A DNA stretch of 63,219 nucleotides from an aff. Roholtiella sp. LEGE 12411 (GTDB lineage: Bacteria > Cyanobacteriota > Cyanobacteriia > Cyanobacteriales > Nostocaceae): the NCBI RefSeq assembly GCF_015206995.1, contig NZ_JADEXR010000019.1, positions 1 through 63,219 of the forward strand. Reading direction: 5' to 3'. The position numbers were made by a program, and so were the translations under genes. Below the pieces are notes generated by a model. That model saw only the letters and a list, made by a program, of their open reading frames with translations. It was not told the origin of the DNA and did no database searches. Below are positions 9,433 through 17,536 of this stretch, in pieces (the first letter of the stretch is position 1; each line of letters begins with the position of its first letter).

Positions 9433-10380
9433 TCAGTTTGAGATGTGCAACACCGCTTTGCCTGGAAAGTGCCTGTCAAGTAGTTTTTGCGCTACATCAG
9501 CTATTTCTGTCCAAGAAGCTTCAATATCAATAATGGGACGCAATTGGTCTGCTGCTACTAAACTCAAAAGCCTTTTTAGTCCAACTGCTGCCGATTCTCG
9601 TCTCAACTCGTGGAACAAAATTAGACCATACAAACTTGCACCACCAGTGCCATAGAAGCTTTGAGCATTGAATGTTACCTCTGTTCCCCCTGAAGTACCA
9701 AACAGAACTACCGTCCCATCTTCTGCCAACAAACCGAGGGCTGTTCCGAGGGTATTTCCACCAACTGACTCGACAATTAGGTGATAGTAACCGTATTCGC
9801 TAGCTGATGAAATATCCTCACCAGTAACTACAAAATGAGCGCCAGCATCTTTGACGAATGTCTCGTATTCTGGACGCCGAATGTGTGCTACTATCTGTGC
9901 GCCACTGAGCCTTGCTAATTGAATGGCAAAGTGACCTACACCACCAGATGCACCTGTGATTAATACTGAGCGACCTAAAAGTGAACCACCTTTGAGCAGG
10001 GCATGATAGGCAGTTAAACCAGCTACGGGTAATGTGGCAGCTTGAGCAAAGGAGACTGATGAGGGCAATTCTGCTAGTGAGTGTGTTGGTACTGACACTA
10101 ATTCTCCCCATGCACCAGAACGGAGTAAACCGACGACTCGCGTCCCGGCGGCAGGCCCAGAACCATCAGCAGCAGGGGTTTCTACAACACCTGCCAAATC
10201 CCAACCTGGTCGCCAACCTGCTTCAGCTGTGGTAGAACGTCTGACTTCTCCTCGGTTGAGGGAAATTGCGGCTACCCGAATCACCGCTTCATTCACAGCA
10301 GGGGTGGGTGCATCTACATCACGCAGTGCTAAACGCCCTGATACATTGGGGTCAACAACAACAGCACGTATTTTACTCAT
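9433..10380 (-). CDS. zinc-type/quinone-oxidoreductase-like dehydrogenase (MDR superfamily)
   Basis: A 315-residue medium-chain dehydrogenase/reductase. The N-terminal GroES-like barrel (about 1-115, with WDLAGVVE near 57) is followed by a Rossmann NAD(P)H domain with GASGGVGHFAIQLARLSG at about 141-158. No structural or catalytic zinc cysteine cluster is visible, so it is more like NADPH:quinone oxidoreductases than alcohol dehydrogenases. The substrate is unknown. Repeat copies flank it: a partial one at 9246 and a nearly full one at 10595, both in the same orientation. The gene stands alone. Confidence 0.8.
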   Translation of the reverse strand: MSKIRAVVVDPNVSGRLALRDVDAPTPAVNEAVIRVAAISLNRGEVRRSTTAEAGWRPGWDLAGVVETPAADGSGPAAGTRVVGLLRSGAWGELVSVPTHSLAELPSSVSFAQAATLPVAGLTAYHALLKGGSLLGRSVLITGASGGVGHFAIQLARLSGAQIVAHIRRPEYETFVKDAGAHFVVTGEDISSASEYGYYHLIVESVGGNTLGTALGLLAEDGTVVLFGTSGGTEVTFNAQSFYGTGGASLYGLILFHELRRESAAVGLKRLLSLVAADQLRPIIDIEASWTEIADVAQKLLDRHFPGKAVLHISN

Positions 10381-10594
10381 CTTGAAAATCTCTCAATCAA
10401 TTTATAAGTTCTAGTTTGATGCAATTTCTTGAGAAAGAGTAGTAACGACGTCTCTCAGTTTGCGATCGCATAGACGATTAGCGATGTGTTTTTAAATCAA
10501 GCCCAGTTAATGACTACAAAAATCTTGAATTTGGTTTCACTAGACAAGTCGCGCTCTAAAGAACCGTCAATTAACTTTTTCAGTGACAATAATA

Positions 10595-10757
10595 CTATAG
10601 AATTCCTATTTGATTTTTGAAAAAAATTCAGTACACCTTCATTACTTCTTCCCCATTGCCCATTGCCCCTTCGCCCCTAATCCCCAAAGGGGGCCCCGAG
10701 TTCCCCATTCCCTGTCTCTACGAGTGATTAAGCAATCAAACCGTATTACTGCTACCT
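10595..10757 (+). mobile_element. MITE-like element, about 160 bp, non-autonomous
   Basis: The left end CTATAGAATTCCTATTTGAT and the right end, which read in reverse gives AGTAATACGGTTTGATT, form imperfect terminal inverted repeats. Inner blocks match the element at 27470-27600 in inverse orientation: TTTTTGAAAAAAATTCAGTA near the left, CTGTCTCTACGAGT near the right, and CCCATTGCCC-type repeats in the middle. There is no coding sequence, so any movement would depend on a transposase elsewhere. Confidence 0.6.
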
Positions 10758-10804
10758 AGTGATACAGAGGTACTGCACTCAAATATTTAGTTGGCTTTTA
10801 ACAA

Positions 10805-10840
10805 AGTAGACTGTTGAAGCTTAAACCTCAACAGTCTACT
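10805..10840 (-). terminator. long hairpin, possible terminator for the copper-binding protein gene
   Basis: AGTAGACTGTTGA (10805-10817) and its exact complement (10828-10840) enclose a 10-nt loop. On the minus strand TTTGTTAAAA follows. It lies 204 bp downstream of the stop at 11044. Confidence 0.5.
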
Positions 10841-11043
10841 CTTGATTATTTGTTTGCCACACCATCACCAAACGAAGATTCTACAAAGTTGGTTTTTGGG
10901 TGGTGAAACACTAAAGGCAATCAGCAAAATAGGGATTCAAGTAAAATTGTCAGTCTGCTGTTAATAAAGGAACCCAATACTAGTAAGTTATTTGGTGTTG
11001 GTATCAGTTGGTTATACCTGAACTGCGGTAATTCAGCTAGGTA

Positions 11044-11457
11044 TTATAGTGTATCTTCGCTAACCAAACTTGACCTGCGGAAATAGGAAGCAGAATTTAG
11101 CCCGATCGTTTTGCAATATTCAGCACACTTGCGGCAAATAGCGGCACAGAACATCACCGTTACATCGCTACCCATCTTTTCACAAGCCATTGCGGTGCGA
11201 TCGCACATCTCGGCACACAAACTACAGGTGTTACCCATAAACTCAGAACCATCATTAATCATATTGACGCACATCATGCACATTTCGGCGCAGTCGCGCA
11301 TCATAGACATCATAGTCATGTCTGAATGTTTACCACCCTGACTCTTGCAGTATTTCAGGGTATCAATGCAAGTAGTTTGGCATTCGATGCAGGTTTGTTT
11401 ACAAGCTTGCATTTCGGCGAGTATAGATTCGGTCATCATCATAGAAGTAATTTCCAT
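11044..11457 (-). CDS. four-helix bundle copper-binding protein (DUF326/Csp-like)
   Basis: A Cys- and Met-rich protein of about 137 residues, with 16 cysteines mostly in CxxxC, CxxC and CxxxxxC spacings on predicted helices (QACKQTCIECQTTC, CAEMCMMC, CSLCAEMC, CAAICRKCAEYC). This is the layout of Csp-type four-helix bundles whose core binds many Cu(I) ions. There is no signal peptide or Tat motif, so a cytosolic copper store like Csp3 is more likely than the exported Csp1 type (inference). The start is uncertain. ATG at 11457 is used here, a GTG at 11484 would add nine residues, and neither has a clear ribosome binding site. Confidence 0.8.
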   Translation of the reverse strand: MEITSMMMTESILAEMQACKQTCIECQTTCIDTLKYCKSQGGKHSDMTMMSMMRDCAEMCMMCVNMINDGSEFMGNTCSLCAEMCDRTAMACEKMGSDVTVMFCAAICRKCAEYCKTIGLNSASYFRRSSLVSEDTL

Positions 11458-11953
11458 ATTTTGCAATTCAGTGTAATAGCGCACTCAATAGCAAGGTAAA
11501 ACTTTGTTTTGGGAAAATCAATAGGTTCTATGATTCCTGCAATTTTAAGGTCACTAAACCCATCTACTTAATGTGAATTAAGCTGCTTTTAGGTATTTTG
11601 CTCAAGCTCTAATTAGCTAAAATCCTTGTCAGTCAAGACTTAATAATATTCTGCTGATGATAGAGAATTACTTATTGCGAGTAAATCTTTTATGGGGATC
11701 AAGAATTTAGCTGTCGGTTTCACTCCTTCACATCTCTTAAGAAGAAATTTATCTCCAATTATATAATTCCTCAAACTTTTATCTGATGAACTTTCTAGAC
11801 ATTTTTATTACTGATAAGTCTATTGATGAAAAAAATGCTATGAGTACATTTTCTTATTGTTATGCAATATCAAAATTTCATGACTTTATTAAGTTATATC
11901 TCATTATGTATAGCAGGAGGCAGGGAGAAGTTTATCGAACTCACGTTAAGAAC

Positions 11954-12034
11954 GGGGTATGGGGCATTGGGCATTGGGTATGGGGCATTGGGTATGGGGC
12001 ATGGGGCATTGGGGATTGGGCATTGGGCATTGGG
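11954..12034. repeat. heptamer-type short tandem repeat (GGGCATT/GGGTAT)
   Basis: About 80 bp made of GGGGCATTGGGCATTGGGTATGGGG-like units. This is the G-rich class of short tandemly repeated sequences seen throughout Nostocales genomes. A 103-codon frame runs through it, but its product is only a translation of the repeat (GIGHWVWGIG) and is not called as a gene. Confidence 0.8.
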
Positions 12035-12129
12035 AACCCACTTAGAGGATGGTTAAAAAGTTCGTTGAGTAGTCAGTGTAAAGACAGCTTTAATTAGCTT
12101 GATAGCAAACACATTATAGAGGATGACTA

Positions 12130-13878
12130 TTACTTGATTCGCGGATGGGTATCTTGTCCATCCCAGCAGACTAAAGTAGATTTAGGAGTTGTTTTCGTCT
12201 GGTAAGCATTTTTGACAGCAACCCAGTTACTGGCAATAGGCATTCGCCAACCTGTACCAAAAGCGCGATCAGTGATTTTCAATCCGGGTGGTGCTTGTCG
12301 CCGTTTAAATTCAGCGCGTGCAACCATCTGAATTACTCTATCTACAATTAGTGGATCATGTCCGGCTGCAACAATTTGTGCTGCTGATTGGTGGTTGTGA
12401 ATCAGGCGTTGCAAGATATCATCCAAAATTTCGTAGGATGGTAAAGAATCTTGATCCACTTGACCCGGTTTGAGTTCAGCGCTGGGTGCTTTAGTCAGAA
12501 TATTCTGCGGAATCATCTCACTATTGCGATTTAACCAATGGCAAAGTGAATAAACACGGGTTTTGGGAACGTCAGCAATTACTGCCAAACCGCCATTCAT
12601 ATCGCCGTAGAGGGTACAGTAACCGACTGCCATTTCTGACTTGTTACCAGTAGATAGCAGGAGATAACCGAACTTATTAGCGATCGCCATTAATAAATTA
12701 CCCCGAATTCGGGATTGTATATTCTCCTCTGCTAGTCCAAACTCAGTATTTGCAAACAAATTGGCTAAGGTTTGATCAAAGCCTTGCATTAAATTGCCAA
12801 TGGGTAAAATATTAGTCTTTATCCCCAAATTTTCACTTAAAGCTAAAGCATCACTAATCGAATGCTCAGAACTATAAGGGGAAGGCATAAGAACACCCAG
12901 AACATTTTCTTTACCAAGTGCAGTAGTTGCGATCGCTGCTACTAATGCGGAGTCAATCCCTCCACTTAAACCCAGCACTACTTTAGAAAAGCGACACTTG
13001 CGGGCGTAATCTCGCACTCCTAAAACCAAAGCTTGCCAGATTTCGTCATCTTCTGATTCATACGCAGCAGTTACAGAATCTAACTGTAAATCTCGCTGCG
13101 CCTCATCAAATTCAACTATTACCAGATCTGTTTCAAATCCACGGGCGCGACAGATAATTTCTCCTTGACGATTCAAGGCAAAACTACGACCATCGAAAAT
13201 TAGATCATCATTTCCCCCAACCTGATTAGCATAAATTATGGGTTGTTGAAAACGTAACGAACTATGCCTAAGTAATGTTTCTCGAAACTGCTGCTTGCTC
13301 ACACTATAAGGCGACGCAGACAAATTTACAATTAAATCCACACCCAAAATTGTTAAGTCAGCAATTGGATTGACAGCATAACTACGTTTGCCCCAAAATT
13401 CTTCATCATTCCACAAGTCTTCGCAAATAGTTACGCCAATATGGATATTATCTAGAGTGAAATAATTAGCTTGCAACCCTGGTTCAAAATAGCGGTTTTC
13501 GTCGAAGACATCATAAGTAGGTAAAAGCCGTTTATAAAAGAATTGTTTGACTTGACCATTCTCTAACAAAGCTATGCTATTAAATAAAGTTTTACCACCA
13601 GTAACGTGGGCTTTTGCATGTTGTTCAACAGTTCCCACCAACACAGCTAATTTAGGCGGTAAATCCCTAGCTAATTGTTGTAAGGTGATACCCATCGCCT
13701 CCACAAAACTAGGATTTAGTAATAAATCCCTTGGGGGATAGCCACACAAAGAAAGTTCTGGTGTCAACAATAAACGCACACCCTTTGCAGCTGCTTGTTG
13801 TGCCATTTCCCCAATTATTTGGGCATTTCCAGGTAAATCACCAATTATTGGATTAATTTGAGCGATCGCAATTTTCAT
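12130..13878 (-). CDS. nadE: glutamine-dependent NAD+ synthetase
   Basis: Makes NAD+ from nicotinate adenine dinucleotide, glutamine and ATP, the last step of NAD synthesis. The 582-residue two-domain form is shown by an N-terminal nitrilase-like glutaminase with a Glu-Lys-Cys triad (TPELSLCGYPPR near 42, FFYKRLLP near 114, ICEDLW near 151) and a C-terminal synthetase with PP-loop SGGIDS near residue 305. I chose the ATG at 13878 because the alternative at 13890 sits inside a tandem-repeat tract. It is the last gene of the leftward pncB, NadD-like, nrtR, nadE series and probably shares their control by NrtR. Confidence 0.95.
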   Translation of the reverse strand: MKIAIAQINPIIGDLPGNAQIIGEMAQQAAAKGVRLLLTPELSLCGYPPRDLLLNPSFVEAMGITLQQLARDLPPKLAVLVGTVEQHAKAHVTGGKTLFNSIALLENGQVKQFFYKRLLPTYDVFDENRYFEPGLQANYFTLDNIHIGVTICEDLWNDEEFWGKRSYAVNPIADLTILGVDLIVNLSASPYSVSKQQFRETLLRHSSLRFQQPIIYANQVGGNDDLIFDGRSFALNRQGEIICRARGFETDLVIVEFDEAQRDLQLDSVTAAYESEDDEIWQALVLGVRDYARKCRFSKVVLGLSGGIDSALVAAIATTALGKENVLGVLMPSPYSSEHSISDALALSENLGIKTNILPIGNLMQGFDQTLANLFANTEFGLAEENIQSRIRGNLLMAIANKFGYLLLSTGNKSEMAVGYCTLYGDMNGGLAVIADVPKTRVYSLCHWLNRNSEMIPQNILTKAPSAELKPGQVDQDSLPSYEILDDILQRLIHNHQSAAQIVAAGHDPLIVDRVIQMVARAEFKRRQAPPGLKITDRAFGTGWRMPIASNWVAVKNAYQTKTTPKSTLVCWDGQDTHPRIK

Positions 13879-13883
13879 TTTGT

Positions 13884-13923
13884 TTGTCATTAGTCATTAG
13901 TCATTAGTCATTAGTCATTAGTC
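13884..13923. repeat. heptamer tandem repeat (TAGTCAT)n between nrtR and nadE
   Basis: About five head-to-tail copies of CATTAGT/TAGTCAT lie directly upstream of the nadE start. They belong to the TAATGAC class of short tandem repeats found at many gene junctions of this window. Confidence 0.85.
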
Positions 13924-13970
13924 AAGATAGTTACTCTGTATTTTGGACTTTTGACTCTGCGAAGCGGTTA

Positions 13971-14717
13971 TTAAATAAACACTAAAGGTTTATCTTTTAA
14001 GGGAGCAAAAGCCTCGGCATCAAACTTATATAAACTAGCCGGACGACCAGCACCCCGTGATACTTTTATTTTGGTATCACACAAAAAACCCAACTTGAGT
14101 AAACGCGCCCGAAAATTAGAATAATCGGAAAAGTTGTCCCCTAAAACTGTGGCGTATAACTGATATAAATCATTTAAGGTGAACATTTCTGGTAAAACTT
14201 CAAAAGCTACTGGACTATACTCCAACTTATTTCGCAAACGCCTATGCCCATACGCCAGAATTTCATTATGATCAAAAGCTAATTGCGGCACTTGTTTCAC
14301 CGGATACCAAGCTATACCAGCAACGTGATCGGCAATTAATTCTGCTTCCTCAAACCGTACAAGGGCAAAGTAACTAACTGATAGATAACGCACACCATAA
14401 CAATCGGTTGCTTCCCTGGGATCGCGATTGGGCCCCCCAAAGGTATATAGTTGCTCTAAATATAGATTTTTTACTCGAATTTTCTCCGCCATGATCCGAT
14501 AGGCGGCATCCTCTAAAGACTCTCCTGGACGCACCAAAGTACCGGGAAGACTCCAATGATTTAAAAATGGTTCTTGCTGTCGCATTACTAATAGAACTAA
14601 CAGCCGATTTTGTACAGTATCTACAGAAAAAATTACATTATCAACCCCAACCTTGAAATCGGCCAAAGGTTGTTGGTTTAACAGAGTTGAAATCTTTTTT
14701 TGGTTGCGTCCTGGCAC
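13971..14717 (-). CDS. nrtR: NrtR-type Nudix-related transcriptional regulator of NAD metabolism
   Basis: A 248-residue protein with an N-terminal Nudix fold (about 20-150) and a C-terminal winged-helix domain (about 160-248, with SRGAGRPASLYKF near the end). This is the architecture of NrtR repressors, which sense ADP-ribose. The Nudix box near residues 59-82 reads PGESLEDAAYRIMAEKIRV. The canonical RE..EE catalytic residues are changed to RI..EK, which fits a binding-only regulator. The GTG start at 14717 lies inside the upstream adenylyltransferase gene, with a 40-bp overlap implying translational coupling. A likely operator stands before pncB at 16856-16876. Confidence 0.88.
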   Translation of the reverse strand: MPGRNQKKISTLLNQQPLADFKVGVDNVIFSVDTVQNRLLVLLVMRQQEPFLNHWSLPGTLVRPGESLEDAAYRIMAEKIRVKNLYLEQLYTFGGPNRDPREATDCYGVRYLSVSYFALVRFEEAELIADHVAGIAWYPVKQVPQLAFDHNEILAYGHRRLRNKLEYSPVAFEVLPEMFTLNDLYQLYATVLGDNFSDYSNFRARLLKLGFLCDTKIKVSRGAGRPASLYKFDAEAFAPLKDKPLVFI

Positions 14718-15277
14718 TTGTACAAATGTTCTTGATGAATATAGGCAATTACAGGGGGTGTGAGGGCTTCAGGATCTCCATGTTCGCGATACGCTGTTGA
14801 GGAAATATCTAAACCGATCAGACTAGCGATCGCAATTTTTCCTCCCAGCTTTTCCACTGTTTCCAAACTAGACTCATCTATCGCATATCCCGGTCGCGGC
14901 ACAATTAGTAGTTGCACTTGCTGTAACAAATCTTCAACGCGATACCAACGCGGTAACTGACTTAGTAAATCTGAACCAACTACCAACGTTAACCCAGCGT
15001 CCTCTCCCCAATTCACTTTCGCTTTCTCTACCGTTTCCAGTGTTCTAAAGCTACTCAATTTTTGTTCTAAAGCAATATTGTGCCGTGGTGTATCGATATC
15101 CGCAATCAACAATTGCAACATTGCTGCGCGATGTTCTAAAGGCGTTTGATGCGACTTAAATGGATTATCTGCTGCCCAAACTGCTACCCAATCATAACGC
15201 TCAGACAACCATCTTAGAATGGACTGATGTCCAGCAGTTGGTGGATCGGCACTAGTACCAAATAAAGCAATTCTCAT
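14678..15277 (-). CDS. nicotinate-nucleotide adenylyltransferase-like protein (NadD paralogue)
   Basis: A 199-residue nucleotidyltransferase of the NadD/NMNAT fold that would convert NaMN plus ATP to NaAD. Visible motifs are MRIALFGTSADPPTAGH at the N-terminus (the [HT]xGH nucleotide site), VVGSDLLSQLPRWYR in the middle and ISSTAYR near the C-terminus. The ATG at 15277 is chosen because it begins directly at the fold's first strand. It lies between pncB and nrtR, which supports a role in nicotinate salvage. A second, more canonical nadD is at 55596. The division of labour between the two is unknown. Confidence 0.85.
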   Translation of the reverse strand: MRIALFGTSADPPTAGHQSILRWLSERYDWVAVWAADNPFKSHQTPLEHRAAMLQLLIADIDTPRHNIALEQKLSSFRTLETVEKAKVNWGEDAGLTLVVGSDLLSQLPRWYRVEDLLQQVQLLIVPRPGYAIDESSLETVEKLGGKIAIASLIGLDISSTAYREHGDPEALTPPVIAYIHQEHLYKCQDATKKRFQLC

Positions 15278-15377
15278 ACTAATTCGTAATTCGTAATTAA
15301 GACACAATAAAAAAAGCCTGGATAGAGGATGATTGGAGTACTTTCACCTTTTACTGATTTAGTATCATTATTTACCT

Positions 15378-16823
15378 CTATATTCTCAGCACCTTTGCGG
15401 TTCGTTTCTCGGTTTCCTCAATCAACACCCGTAAACCTTCTGAAATTTCCACTTGCACGGCCACAGGATGAGCTAAATGCCGTGTTTCCGGTGGCAAACT
15501 GGCAACTGAGGCGGCAGTACGTTGGCGAATTGCTGCCAAAGTCTCTAGTGATTGCACCGATTGACCTTCCTGCATTACCAACTGCAACAAAGGTTGTTCT
15601 TCAAGGGGACTTTCACCCAATAGTCCCAACCTGTCTGCTTTGACCCTACCTCCTACAAACGAGCGAAAAATCTGCTTACGCCCTGGATAAGTTACTTTGC
15701 CACTAGACTGTTTCATAACTGGAATGCCATCTATTTCTACGAGTTTATAGACTCCATTCACAGGTGAACCTGTAACTAGTCGCGTCCCCAGTCCATAACC
15801 ATCAATCTGTGCCCCCTCTGCTTTGAGCCTGGCAATTTCCCACTCATCCAAGTCGCCACTAGCAAAAATTGGCACATTAGGAAGGAGCGATCGCACCTGT
15901 TTTGACAAGCTAACTAAATCTCCTGAGTCCAACCTCACTCCCGTTAATTTCATTTCTCCGGAATTTACTTTTTCAGCTAAGCGCTGAGCAGCAGCAATTG
16001 TATCGTAGGTATCTATCAACAAGGGCGCACCCGGAAAATACTGATGAAAGGTACTAAAAGCCTGATCTTCGGATCCCTCGATTGCTGACAGCGCCATCAC
16101 TAAAGCGTGTGCCATCGTACCACTTGGCTTCTGTCCCAGCTGTAGCGCTGCTAACACATTGGAAGTGGAATCTAAACCACCGGCCAAAGCCGCTCGCGCC
16201 GCCCACAACGAAGCTTGGGGACTAAACGCCCGTCTTGTGCCAAATTCTAAAAGTGTTGCTTGCTCTCCTGCCACATCACGCAACCTTGCTGCTCTTGTGG
16301 CAATCAAGGTTTGGTAGTTAATAGTATTTAGTAGATAAGTTTCTACCAGTTGCGCTTGCCAAAGTGGTGCTTCCACTCGCAATATTGGCTGATTTGCAAA
16401 CACTGCCGTCCCTTCCGGTACTGCCCAAACATCCCCGGTAAACCGTCCCTCAGCTAGCAGTGACCAAAAGCGATCGCCTCCGGCGCACTGTAAGTGTTCG
16501 CTAGCATGAGCAAAAATTCCCGTCGCCTGCAAAGCCGCGATTTGAGAGGGACTAAAGCGAAATTTTGCCAAATATTCCAAGGCTTGTGCTAGCCCCATTG
16601 CAATTAAATAACCAAAACCCTCTGGCAAGCGCCTGACAGTTAACTCAAAGCTTGCCTGTCTTTGTTCTATACCTTTACCTGTGTAACAAGCAGCCATCGT
16701 CAACTGGTAAAGGTCAGTCAGCAGGCTGTAGTCATCCGCACAGAGGTTCAGTTCCTGGTTCTGATGGCTTTGCTGTTGCTGATTATTGGTATGTACATAG
16801 TCCAAATCTGGGAAAGTTGTCAT
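15378..16823 (-). CDS. pncB: nicotinate phosphoribosyltransferase
   Basis: Converts nicotinate, PRPP and ATP to NaMN, the entry step of nicotinate salvage. The 481-residue length fits the family. Family-like stretches are SLLTDLYQLTMA near 33, FELTVRRLPEGFGY near 59, LEFGTRRAFSPQA, GTMAHALVMAL and a Gly-rich phosphate-binding part (GVRLDSGDL, FASGDLDEWEI, DGYGLGTRLVTG). It is the first gene of the NAD block. GGAAG lies about 10 bp before the ATG at 16823, and a perfect palindrome that fits an NrtR operator is centred about 43 bp upstream. Confidence 0.93.
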   Translation of the reverse strand: MTTFPDLDYVHTNNQQQQSHQNQELNLCADDYSLLTDLYQLTMAACYTGKGIEQRQASFELTVRRLPEGFGYLIAMGLAQALEYLAKFRFSPSQIAALQATGIFAHASEHLQCAGGDRFWSLLAEGRFTGDVWAVPEGTAVFANQPILRVEAPLWQAQLVETYLLNTINYQTLIATRAARLRDVAGEQATLLEFGTRRAFSPQASLWAARAALAGGLDSTSNVLAALQLGQKPSGTMAHALVMALSAIEGSEDQAFSTFHQYFPGAPLLIDTYDTIAAAQRLAEKVNSGEMKLTGVRLDSGDLVSLSKQVRSLLPNVPIFASGDLDEWEIARLKAEGAQIDGYGLGTRLVTGSPVNGVYKLVEIDGIPVMKQSSGKVTYPGRKQIFRSFVGGRVKADRLGLLGESPLEEQPLLQLVMQEGQSVQSLETLAAIRQRTAASVASLPPETRHLAHPVAVQVEISEGLRVLIEETEKRTAKVLRI

Positions 16824-16855
16824 GCAAGAGCTTCCTTACAAGAATGCTTCTTCTG

Positions 16856-16876
16856 TTATGGTAGATTTTACCATAA
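16856..16876 (-). promoter_or_regulatory. predicted NrtR operator upstream of pncB
   Basis: A perfect palindrome, TTATGGTA-GATTT-TACCATAA. Its core GT-N7-AC is the conserved pattern of NrtR boxes. It lies 33-53 bp before the pncB start, where a bound repressor would block transcription of the pncB to nadE block. Confidence 0.75.
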
Positions 16877-17231
16877 ATAATGTCAACTACTGGAGAATTT
16901 AGCTGAGATATTGCTGTAAAACTGTGTAATTACGAGCGAGTTAATACTAAGTTATCGATTATTTAATATTTTTTAATAGTTATTTACGGCAATAAGTTGC
17001 GTGATTTTGCTTGTCATACATCACCTATATGCCAAATTATTTGATTACCAGATATTGACTGTAGACATGGCGCATCATGTATAATCAAAGAGAAAAGTTT
17101 GACTTTTTGACAAGTTAAAGTATTACAAAGTTATCTGAACAAACATTGCAGAGATTCTCAATTTGTTGAGAATTAGAGCTAGCTAAGAATATTAGAACTA
17201 AAGTATAGACATCAGAAGAAATTGGCTCAAC
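16877..17231. other. intergenic region, promoters for divergent genes
   Basis: AT-rich spacer between pncB (leftward) and the 50-aa gene (rightward). Apart from the palindrome at its left edge and a ribosome binding site at its right edge, I see no structured element. Confidence 0.4.
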
Positions 17232-17247
17232 AAAGGAGTCTAATATT

Positions 17248-17400
17248 ATGGCTTTTTCCAAAATGCTTGCTAGCATAATCCAGTATATTTCTGAAGCCTT
17301 TATGCGGATTTTCGGCCCTACTGATGATGCTTATCCTGTGATTGGTGTACAACCTTTTACAGGTGATCCTTACAAAGAAGGTAAAGCTGATGCTTGGTAG
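17248..17400 (+). CDS. small protein, 50 aa, unknown function
   Basis: ATG at 17248 is preceded by a strong ribosome binding site, AAAGGAG (17232-17238), at good spacing. The frame ends at TAG 17400 and is followed by a rho-independent terminator, so it is almost certainly a real single-gene unit. The product starts with an amphipathic stretch (FSKMLASIIQYISEAFMRIF) and then has an acidic, Pro/Gly-rich tail (PTDDAYPVIGVQPFTGDPY). It resembles small conserved cyanobacterial proteins I have seen without a function. There is no signal peptide and there are no cysteines. It could be a membrane-surface peptide or a subunit of a larger complex, but nothing decides this. Confidence 0.75.
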   Translation: MAFSKMLASIIQYISEAFMRIFGPTDDAYPVIGVQPFTGDPYKEGKADAW

Positions 17401-17451
17401 ATGCTGATGTAATAACAGCAATAAATGATATTTTAATAAGTGAGTAAGATG

Positions 17452-17480
17452 AAGGCGTAAGGAGAACTTTACGCCTTTTT
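17452..17480 (+). terminator. rho-independent terminator after the 50-aa gene
   Basis: AAGGCGTAA (17452-17460) pairs with TTACGCCTT (17469-17477) over an 8-nt loop and is followed by further T residues. It is 52 bp past the stop. Confidence 0.85.
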
Positions 17481-17536
17481 GTTTACAACTTTTGACATTA
17501 CATTAGACAATCTTGATGTCTAAATAAAGGTATAGC

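Noticed and set aside
11786-12097. 103-codon rightward frame
   Set aside because: Its second half is only the translation of a GGGCATT-type tandem repeat, and the first half has no family resemblance.
13884-13923. Regular repeats that might suggest a CRISPR array
   Set aside because: The units are 7 bp, head to tail and without spacers, so they are short tandem repeats.
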